The notes beneath the pieces are model-generated. The model made no database searches. It was not told the DNA's origin and saw only the letters and a program-made list of their open reading frames with translations. Source: Aristolochia californica (lineage: Eukaryota; Streptophyta; Magnoliopsida; Piperales; Aristolochiaceae). From it: 64,000 nt of DNA. The translations under genes were made by a program, and so were the position numbers. The stretch spans positions 33,047,619 through 33,111,618 of the forward strand of contig JARWKL010000008.1 in assembly GCA_029961685.1 (NCBI GenBank), in the 5' to 3' direction. Of this stretch, positions 52,606 to 62,600 are shown piece after piece (positions within the stretch are counted from its first letter, which is position 1; each line of letters starts with the position of its first letter).

Positions 52606-55600
52606 ATGCATATCCACGACATTTAAAACATGTTAAGATCAATTAGAAATCTCTTTCTTGTAAAATTCCACCAAGCTATTAGGGGTTGTACTAGTGGACT
52701 TTCCCAAATTTGGGTAACAAAACTTTGGTGTTCATTTTTTGTGCATGAAATTTTTTTCTTCACTTACATTTATTATTGTTTTCAAATTTTTTTGCATACA
52801 TAAACTCTAAAATTTTAATTTTCTTGGGTGATCTTTTTGCCTTATCTTTTTTCTTTTACGACAAAAATGGGAGAGTGAAAACTCAAGTTTGGATTAAAAA
52901 AAAATTGAAGATCCAAAATGGTAATGCACAAATTTTGAGGGTGATAATTCCAAAAATTATATGTGATTTTTTAAGGATTGTAAACTCTTTTAGTTTTTTT
53001 ATGTATTTTGGGTTTCGCAATCATCGGAAGAGGGGGGAGGCATTTTTATCTATGTGTTGACTCCCAAACCATAAGTATTTTCTAACTAAAATTATTGCCG
53101 TTACACATCATTAATCGATCAAAACATTCTTGATGATCTATGATTGTTAGGTCCGCAGTTTATAAAATAGGCAAAAAGTGGGTTGTTGGGCTCTAGTCCA
53201 CACGTTAACTTGAAAATTCAATACTCCTTGAAATTTTTGGATCATTAGGTCATTAGCTTGTTCAACATGTTTTTGGCATGCATATCCACCACATTTAAAA
53301 CATGTTAGAATCAATTAGAAATCTCTTCCTTAAAATATTCCACAAAGCTGTATGGGGTTGTAATAGTGGAATTTCCCAAACATGGGTAACAAAACTTTGG
53401 TGTTCATTTTTGGTGAGTGAAAAAATTTTCTTCTCTCACATTTATTTTTGTTTTAAAATTTTTTTGCATACTTAAATTCTAAAATTTTCATTTTGTTGTG
53501 TGATCTATCTGCCTTATCTTTTTTGTTTACCACAAAAATGGGACAGTGAAAACTCAAGTTTGGATTAGAAAAAAAATTGAACATCCAAAAGAGAATTGCA
53601 CAAATGCTGAGAGAGATTATTCCAAAAAGTATCTGTGATTTTTTAAGAATTGTAAACTCTTTTAGTTTTTTATATATTTTGGGTTTCGCAATCACCGGAA
53701 GAGGGGGGAGGTACTTAATCTATGTGTTGACTCTCAAACCATAAGTCATTTCTAACTAAAATTATAGCTGTTACACATCATTAATGGATCAAAACATTCA
53801 CTAAGATCTATGATTGTTAGGTCCGCTTTTTGTAAAATAGGCAAAAAGTGGGTTGTTAGGCTCTTGTCTACACGTTAACTTGAGAATTGAAAATTTTCTA
53901 CTCCTTGAAATTTTTGGATCATTATGTCATTAGCATCGTCAACATGTTTCTAGCATGGATATCCACCACATTTAAAACATGTTAGGATCAATTAAGAATC
54001 TCTTTCTTATAAAATTCCACCATGCTATTAGGGGTTGTACTAGTGGAATTTCCCAAACATGGGTAACAAAACTTTGGTGTTCATTTTTGGTGCGTGAAAT
54101 TTTTTTTTCACTCACGCTTACTATTGTTTTCAAATTTTTTGGCATACATAAACTCTAAAAATATCATTATTTTGTGTGATCTATTTGCCTTAGGTTTTTT
54201 GTTTATGACAAAAACGGGAGAGTGAAAACTCAAGTTTGGATTAGAAAAAAAATTGAACATCCAAAATGCAAATGCACGAATGTTGAGAGAGATAATTCCA
54301 AAAATTATCTGTGATTTTTTATGGATTGTAAACTCTTTTAGTTTTTTTATATAATTTGGGTTTCGCAATCATCGGAAGAGAGGGGGGGTATTTTTATCTA
54401 AGTGTTGACTCCCAAACCATAAGTCATTTCTAACTAAAATTATAGCCGTTACACATTATTAATCGATCATAACATTCACGATGATCTATGATTGTTAGGT
54501 TTGCTTATTGTAAAATAGGCAAAAAGTGGGTTGTTGGGCTCTAGTCCACACGTTAACTTGAGAATTCAATAGTCCTTGAAATTTTTGGATCATTATGTCT
54601 TTAGATTCTTCAACATGTTTCTGGCATGCATATCCACCACATTTAAAGGATCAATTAGAAATCTCTTCCTTAAAATATTTCACGAAGCTGTATGTGGTTG
54701 TAGTAGTAGAATTTCCCAAACAAGGGAAACAAAACATTGGTGTTCATTTTCGGTGCGTGAAAATTTTTTCTTCACTTAAATTTATTATTGTTTTCAAATT
54801 ATATTTCATACATCAACTCTAAAAATTTTATTTTGCTCTGTGATCTAAATTGCCTTCTTTTTTGTTTTCGACAAAAATGGGAGAGTGAAAACTCAAGTTT
54901 GGATTAGAAAAAAATTGAACATCCAAAATGGAAATGCACAAATGCTGAGAGAGATAATTCCAAAAAGTATCTATGATTTTTTAAGGATTATAAACACTTT
55001 CAGTTTTTTTATATATTTTGGGTTTCGCAGTTATTGGAAGTGGGAGGAGGATTTTTATCTAAGTGTTGACTCCCAAACCATAAGTCATTTCTATCTAAAA
55101 TTATAGCTATTACACATCATAATCGATCAAAACATTCATGATGATCTATGATTGTTGGGTCCGCTTTTTGTAAAATAGGCAAAAAGTGGGTTGTTAGGCT
55201 CAGGTCCACACGTTAACTTGAGAATAAAACTTTTTCTACTCCTTGAAATTTTTGGATCATTAGGTCATTAGCATCTTCAACATGTTTCTGGCATGCATAT
55301 CCACCACATTTAAAACATGTTAGGATCAATTAGAAATCTCTTTCTTATAAAATTCCACCTAGCAATTTGGGGTTGTACTAGTGGAATTTCCCAAACATGG
55401 GTAACAAAACTTTGGTGTTCATTTTTGATACGTGGAAAAATTTTCTGCGCTTACATATATTATTGTTTTCAAATTTTTTTGCATACAGAAACTTTAAAAT
55501 TTTCATTTTGTTGTGTGATCTAATTTGCCTTATCTTTTTTGTTTAGGAGAAAATTGGGAGAGCGAAAACTCAAGTTTGGATTAGAAAAAAAATTGAACAT

Positions 55601-56022
55601 CCAAAATGGAAATGCACAAATGCTGAGTGAGATAATTCCAAAAAGTATCTGTGATTTTTTAAGGATTGTAAACTTTTTTAGTTTTTTTTAATATTTTGGG
55701 TTTCACAATCATTGGAAGAGGAGGGAGGCATTTTTATCTAAGTGTTGACTCCCAAACCATAAGTCATTTCTAAGTAAAATTATAGCCGTTACACAACATT
55801 AATCGATCAAAACATTCACCATGATCTACGATTGTTAGGTCCGTATTTTGTAAAATAGGCAAAAAGAAGGTTGTTAGGCTTTGGTCCACACGTTAGCTTG
55901 AGAAAACTTTTTCTACTCCTTGAAATATTTGGACCATTAGGTCATTGGCATCTTCAACATGTTTCTGGCATGCACACCCACCACATTTAAAGCGTGTTAG
56001 GATCAATTAAAAATCTCTTTCT

Positions 56023-56112
56023 TATAAAATTCCACCAAGCTATTAGGGGTTGTACTAGTGGAATTTCCCAAAATGGTATAAATTTCACCAAGCTATTAGG
56101 GGTTAGAAAAAA
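56023..56112. other. 28-bp duplication plus ~210-bp deletion
   Basis: TATAAAATTCCACCAAGC through AGGGGTTG at 56023-56052 is repeated with changes at 56077-56104. The second copy then joins AGAAAAAAAATTGAAC (phase ~519) at the shared letters GGTTAG/GATTAG. About 210 bp of the unit is absent, leaving a 521-bp anchor interval, the shortest in the window. Confidence 0.82.
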
Positions 56113-56220
56113 AATTGAACATCCAAAATGGAAATGCACAGATGCTGAGAGAGATTATTCCAAAAAGTATCTGTGATTTTTTAAGGATTGTAAACTCTTT
56201 TAGTTTTTTATATATTTTGG

Positions 56221-56590
56221 GATTCACAATCATTGGATGAAGGGGGAGGCATTTTTATCTACGTGTTGACTCCCAAACCATAAGTCATTTCTAACAAAAA
56301 TTATAGCCATTACACATCATTATTAGATCAAAACATTCATGATGATCTATGATGGTTAGGTCCGCTTTTTGTAAAATAGGCAAAAAGTGGGTTGTTGGGC
56401 TCGGGTGCACACGTTAACTTGAGAATTCAAATTTTTCTACTCCTTGAAATATTAGGATCATTAGGTCATTAGCATCTTCAACATGTTTCTTTCATGTATA
56501 TCCACCACATTTAAAACATGCTAGATCAATTAAAAATCTCTTTCTTATAAAATTCCACCAAGCTTACTAGTGGAATTTCCCAAACATGGG
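56221..56590. repeat. Sister monomer segment, copy 1 of 56.2/57.6 kb pair
   Basis: This segment and 57567-57935 share CATTGGATGA before the G-run, CTACGTGTTGAC, CATTATTAGATC, GGCTCGGGTGCACACG, GAAATATTAGGATC, ACATGCTAGAT and the 11-bp deletion giving CCAAGCTTACTAGTGG. The intervening monomer does not share them. The anchor offset is 1347 bp, two units. Confidence 0.83.
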
Positions 56591-56902
56591 TAACAAAACT
56601 TTGGTGTTCATTTTTGGTGTGTGAAAATATTTTCTTCACTTACTTTTATTATTGTTTTCAAATTTTTTTGCATACATAAACTCTCAAATTGTCATTTTTT
56701 TGTGTCATCTATTTGCCTTATCTTTTTTGTTTACAACAAAAATGGTAGGGTGAAAACTCAAGTTTGGATTAGAAAAAAAATTGAACATCCAAAATGGTAA
56801 CGCACAAATGCTGAGAGAGATAATTCCAAAACGTATGTGAGATTTTTTAAGTATTGGAAACACTTTTAGTTTTTTTAATATATTTTGGGTTTCGCAATCA
56901 TC

Positions 56903-56922
56903 GAAAAAGGGGGGGGGGGCAT
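56903..56922. repeat. Expanded G-run (11 G)
   Basis: The usual GAAGAGGGGGGAGGC has become CGAAAAAG with eleven G at 56909-56919 and then C. Length change in this tract also occurs at 26363-26370 (eight G) and 54382-54388 (seven G). Confidence 0.85.
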
Positions 56923-56954
56923 TTTTATCTAAGTGTTGACTCCCAAACCATAAA

Positions 56955-57200
56955 TCATTTCTGACTAAAATTATAGCCGTTACACATCATTAATCGATCG
57001 AAACCTTCACGATGATCTATTATTGTTAGGTCCGCTTTTTTTAAATTAGGCAAAAAGTGGGTTATTAGGCTCTGGTCCACACGGTAAGTTGAGAATTCTA
57101 CTTTTTCTACTCCTTGAAATTTTTGGATCATTAGGTCATTAGCATCTTCAACATGTTTCTGGCATGCATATCCACCACATCTAAAACAAGTTAGGATCAA
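56955..57200 (-). other. Longest example of a minus-strand low-stop frame (possible coding relic)
   Basis: This 81-codon frame reads phases ~23 to ~260 of the monomer on the minus strand and includes CFRCGGYACQKH at residues 5-16, then an acidic/hydrophobic stretch and a C-terminal part ending NFSQK. In the consensus the same frame has only about one internal stop (at the GTTAAC site), which this copy happens to have lost by GTTAAC to GGTAAG. The upstream minus-strand part (phases ~260-390) is open in a shifted frame containing HVWEIPLVQPLIAWW. There is no start context, no conservation of the frame across monomers and no match I recognise. I do not call it a gene; it could be a relic of the sequence that seeded the satellite, or chance in the less A+T-rich half of the unit. 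Confidence 0.3.
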
Positions 57201-57566
57201 TTGGAAATATCTTTCTTTTAAAATTCCACGAAGGTGTTTGGGGTTGTACTAGTGGAATTTCCCATACATGGGTAACAAAACTTTGGTGTTCATTTTTGGT
57301 GAGTGAAAAAATTTTCTTCACTTACATTTATTATTGTGTTCAAATTTTTTTGCATTCATAAACTCTAAAGTTCTCATTTTTTTGTGTGATCTCTAAGCCT
57401 TATCTTTTTTGTTTACGACAAAAATGCGAGAGAAAAAAGTCAACTTTGGATTAGAAAAAAATTAAACATCACAAATGGAAATGCACAAATGCTGAGAGAG
57501 TTAATTCCAAAAAGTATCTGTGATTTTTTAAGGATTGTAAACTCTTTTAGTTTTTTATATATTTTG

Positions 57567-57935
57567 GGATTCGTAATCATTGGATGAGGGGGGAGGCATT
57601 TTTATCTACGTGTTGACTCCCAAACCATATGTCCTTTCTAACAAAAATTATAGCCGTTACACATCATTATTAGATCAAAACATTCACGATGATCTATGAT
57701 TGTTAGGTCCGCTTTTTGTAAAATAGGCAAAAAGTGGGTTGTTGGGCTCGGGTGCACACGTTAACTTGAGAATTCAAAATTTTCTACTCCTTGAAATATT
57801 AGGATCATTAGGTCATTAGCATCTTCAACATGTTTCTTGCATGTATATCCACCACATTTAAAACATGCTAGATATATTAAAAATCTCTTTCTTATAAAAT
57901 TCCACCAAGCTTACTAGTGGAATTTCCCAAATATG
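57567..57935. repeat. Sister monomer segment, copy 2 of 56.2/57.6 kb pair
   Basis: This is the partner of 56221-56590. The part just upstream (57385-57510: ATCTCTAAGCC, GAGAGAAAAAA, GAGAGTTAATTCC) instead matches 59398-59520, three units downstream. One monomer therefore combines states of two different relatives, which points to exchange or conversion inside the unit. Confidence 0.8.
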
Positions 57936-58499
57936 GGTAACAAAATTTTGGGGTTCATTTTTTGTGCGTGAAATTTTTTTCTTCGCATGCATTTATTATT
58001 GTTTTCAAATTTTTTTGCAAACATCAACTCTAAAATTTTCATTTTGTTGAGTGAACTATTTGCCTTATCTTTTTTGTTTTCGACAAAAAATGGGAGAGTG
58101 AAAACTCAAGTTTGGATTAGGAAAAAAATATAACATCCAAAATGGAAATGCACAAATGCTGAGAGAGATAATTCCAAAAAGTATCTGTGATTTTTTAAGA
58201 CTTGTAAACTCTCTTAGTTTTTTTATATATTTTGCGTTTCGCAATCATCGGAAGAGGGGGGAGGCATTTTTATCTAATTGTTGACTCCCAAACCATAAGT
58301 CATTTCTAACTAAAATTATAACCGTTACACATTATTAATTGATCAAAACATTCATGATGATCTATGATTGTTAGGTCCACTTTTTGTAAAATAGGCAAAA
58401 AGTAGGTTGTTAGGCTCTGGTCTACACGTTAACTTGAGAATTCAAATTTTCTACTCCTTGAAATATTTGGATCATTAGGTCATTAGCATCTTCAACATG

Positions 58500-59592
58500 T
58501 TTTAGGCATGAATATCCACGACATTTAAAACATGTTAGGATCAATTAGAAATATTTTTCTTATAAAATTCCAAAAAGCTATTAGGGGTTGTCCTAGTGGA
58601 ATTTCCCAAACATGGGTAACAAATCTTTGGTGCGTGAAAAAATTTTCTTCACTTACATTTATTATTGTTTTCAAATTGTTTTGCATACATAAACTCTAAA
58701 ATTTTCATTTTGTTGTGTGATCTAATTTGCCTTATCTTTTTTGTTTACAACAAAATTGGGAGAGTGAAAACTCAAGTTTGGATTAGAAAAAGAATTCAAC
58801 ATCCAAAATGGAAATGCACAAATGCTGAGAGAGATAATTCAAAAAAGTATCTGGGATTTTTTAAGGATTGTAAACACTTTTAGTTTTTTTATATATTTTG
58901 GGTTTCGTAATCATCGAAAGAGGGGGGAGGCATTTTTATCTAAGTGTTGACACCCAAACCATAAATCATTTCTAACTAAATTTATAGCCGTTACACATCA
59001 TTAATCGATCAAAAAATTCACGATGATCTATGATTATTAGATCCGCTTTTTGTAAAATAGGCAAAAAGTGGGTAGTTAGGCTCTAGACGATATGTTCACT
59101 TGAGAATTCTACTTTTTCTACTACTAGAAAATTTAGGATCATTAGCTCATTAGCATCTTCAACATGTGTCTGGCATGCATATCCACCACATTTAAAACAT
59201 GTTAGGATCAATTAGAAATCACTTTCTTATAAAATTCCATGAAGCTGTTAGGGGTTGTACTAGTGGAATATCCCAAGCATGGGTAACAAAACTTTGGTGT
59301 TCATTTTTGGTGCGTGAAAAAAATTTCTTCACTAACATTTATTATTGTTTTCAAATTTTTTTGCATACATAAACTCTAAAATTTTCATTTGTTGTGTGAT
59401 CTCTAAGCCTTATCTTTTTTGTTGACGACAAAAATGGGAGAGAAAAAACTTAAGTTTGGATTAGGAAAAAAATTGAACATCCATAATGGAAATGCACAAA
59501 TGCTGAGAGAGTTAATTCATAAAAGTATCTGTGATTTTTTAAGGATTGTAAACTCTTTCAGTTTTTTCTATATCTTTGGATTAGCAACCAAA

Positions 59593-59629
<37 letters not shown>

Positions 59630-62600
59630 GGGATGAGGAGCTGTGAACATTTTTTTCTTAGTATTGACTCCCAAACCATCAGCTATTTCTAACTAAAATT
59701 ATAGCCGTTACACATCATTAATCGATCAAAACTTTCACGATGATCTATGATTGTGAGGTCCGCTTTTTTTAAAATAGGCAAAAAGTGAGTTGTTAGGCTC
59801 TGGTCCACACGTTTACTTGAGAATTCAAATTTTTCTACTCCTTGAAACTTTTGGAACAATAGGTCATTAGCATCTTAAACATGCTTCTGGCTTGCATATC
59901 CACCACATTTAAAACATGTTAGGATTAATTAGAAATCTCATTCTTATAAAATTCCACCAAGCTATTAGGGGTTGTCATAGTGGAATTTCCCAAACATGGG
60001 TAACAAAACTTTGGTGTTCATTTTTGGTAAGTGAAAAAATTTTCTACACTTACATTTATTATTGTTTTCAAATTTTTTTGCATTCATAAACTCTAAAATT
60101 TTCACTTTGTTGTGTAATCAAATTTGCCTTATCTTTTTTGTTTACGGCAAAATTGGGAGAGTGAAAACTCAAGTTTGGATTAGAAAAAAAATTGAACATC
60201 CAAAATGGAACTGCACAAATGCTGAGAGAGATAATTCCAAAAAAGTATCTATGATTTTTTAAGGATTCTAACCTTTTTTATTTTTTTTATATATTTTGGG
60301 TTTCGCAATCATCGGAACAGGGGGGAGGCATTTTTTTCTAAGTATTGAATCCCAAAGCATACGTCATTTCTAGCTAAAATTATAGCCATTACACATCATT
60401 AATCGATCAAAACATTCTTGATGATCTATGATTGTTAGGTCCACTTTTCTATAAATAGGCAAACAGTGGGTTGTTAGGCTCTCGTCCACACGTTTACTTG
60501 AGAGTTCAAAATTTTCTACTCCTAGAAATTTTTGGATCATTAGGCCATTAGCATCTTTAACTTGTTTATGGCATGCATATCACCCACTTTTAAAATATGT
60601 TAGGATCAATTAGAAATCTCTTTCTTATAAAATTCCACCATGCTATTAGGGGTTGTCCTAGTGGATTTTCCCAAATATGGGTAACAAAACTTTGGTGTTA
60701 ATTTTTGGTGAGTGAAAAAATTTTCTTCACTTACATTTATTATTGTTTTCAAATTTTTTTGCATACATAATAAACTCTAATATTTTCATTTTGTTGTGTG
60801 ATATAATTTGCCTTATCGTTTTTGTTTACGACAAAATTGGGAGAGTGAAAACTCAAGTTTGAATGAGAAAAAAAATTGAACATCCAAAATGGAAATGCAC
60901 AAATACAGAGAGAGATAATTCCAATAATTATCTTTGATTTTTTAAGCATTGTAAACACTTTTTATTTTTTATATATTTTGGGTTTCGCAATCATCGGAAG
61001 AGGGGGGAGGCATTTTTATGTAATTGTTGACTCCCAAACCATAAGTCATTTCTAACTAAAATTATAGCCGTTACACATTATTAATCAATCAAAACATTCA
61101 TGATGATCTGTAATTGTTAGGTCCGCTTTTTGAAAAATAGGCAAAAAGTTGGTTGTTCGGCTCTGGTCCACACGTTTACTTGAGACTTCAACTTTTTCTA
61201 TTCATTGAAATTTTTGGATCATTATGTCATTAGAATCTTTAACATCTTTCTTGCATGCATATCCACCACATTTAAAACATGTTAGGATCAATTAGAAATA
61301 TCTTTCTTATAAAATTCCACAAAGCTATAAGGGGTTGCCCTAGCGGAATTTCCGAAACATGGTTAACAAAACTTTGGAGTTCATTTTTGGTGCGGGAAAA
61401 TTTTTTCTTCCCTTACATTTAATATTGTTTTCAAATTTTTTTGCATACATAAACTCGAAACTTTGCATTTTGTTGCGTGATCGAATTTGCCTTATCTTTT
61501 TTGTTTACGACAAAATTGGGAGAGTGAAAACTCAAGTTTGGATTAGAAAAAAAATTGAACATCCAAAATGGAAATGCACAAATGTTGAGAGAGATAATTC
61601 CAAAAAGTATCTGTGATTTTTAAGGATTGTAAACTCTTTTATTTTTTTTATATATTTTGGGTTTGACAATCATCGGAAAAGGGGGGAGGCATTTTTCTGT
61701 AAGTGTTGACTCCCAAACCATATGTCAATTCTAACTAAAATTATATTCGTTACACATTTTTAATCGATAAAAACATTTATGATGATCTATAATTGTTAGG
61801 TCCACTTTTTTTTAAAATAGACAAAAAGTGAGTTGTTAGGCTCTAGTCAACACGTTAACTTGAGAATTCAACTTTTTCTACTCGTTGAAATTTTTGGATC
61901 ATTAGGTCATTAGCATCTTCAACATGTTTCTGGTATGCATATCCACCACGTTTAAAACATGTTAGGATCAATCAGAAATCTCTTTCTTATAACATTCCAC
62001 CAAGCTATTAGAGGTTGTCCTAGTGGAATTTCCCAAACATGGGTAACAAAACTTTGGTGTTCATTTTTGGTGCGTGAAAAAGTTTTCTTCACTTACATTT
62101 ATTATTGTTTTCAATTTTTTTTTGAATACATAAACTCTATACTTTTCATTTTGTTGCGTGCTCTAATTTGCCTTATCTTTTTTGTTTACGAAATATTTGG
62201 GAGAGTGAAAACTCAAGTTTGGATTACAAAAAAAATTGAACATCCAAAATGGATATGGACAAATACTGAGAGAGATAATTCCAAAATGTATCTGTGATTT
62301 TTTAAGGATTTTAAAATCTTTTAGTTTTTTTATATATTTTGGGTTTCGCAATCATCGGAAGAGGGGGGAGGCATTTTTATCTAAGTGTTGATTCCTAAAC
62401 CATAAGTCATTTCTAACTAAAATTATAGCCATCACACATCATTAATCGATCAAAACATTCACGATGATCTATGATTGTTAGGTCCACTTTTTGTATAATA
62501 GGCAAAAAGTGGGTTGTTAGGCTCTGGTCCACACGTTTACTAGTGAATTCAAAATTTTCTACTCCTTGAAATTTTTGGATCATTAGGTCGTTAGCATCTT

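Larger units (their letters stand above)
49309..58499. repeat. Satellite monomers with large rearrangements
   Basis: Anchors lie at 49309, 50379, 51055, 51737, 52384, 53056, 53726, 54404, 55065, 55744, 56265, 56935, 57612 and 58280. One anchor is missing between 49309 and 50379 because of a deletion of about 282 bp, and the interval ending at 56265 is only 521 bp. The copies at 51737 and 52384 are close sisters (AAGGTATC, TTTTCTAAGGATTG, GGAAGAAGGGGGAGG, CAAACAATAAG, CATCTTTAATCG, CAATAGTCC or TAATAGTCC). The copies after 53056 and 54404 share CTTCCTTAAAATATT and AAGCTGTATG. Confidence 0.88.

Noticed and set aside
53453..53695. Recurrent minus-strand frames of 60-95 codons (IYKKLKEFTILKKSQ type) in many monomers
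   Set aside because: They lie across the A/T-tract half of the unit, giving Lys/Ile/Phe-rich text, and the opposite strand is also open there. Frame length varies freely by indel between neighbours. They are by-products of the repeat.
56940..57200. True zinc-knuckle (CCHC) gene
   Set aside because: CFRCGGYACQKH has C-x2-C-x4-C-x2-H spacing and not the C-x2-C-x4-H-x4-C of the retroelement knuckle; the frame is short and broken in most copies.
59568..59660. Poly-G as an oligo-tailing or cloning join
   Set aside because: Not excluded, but satellite in the same orientation and phase continues on both sides, so a join between unrelated clones is less likely than local expansion or a base-calling fault. 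Kept as a finding with that caveat.
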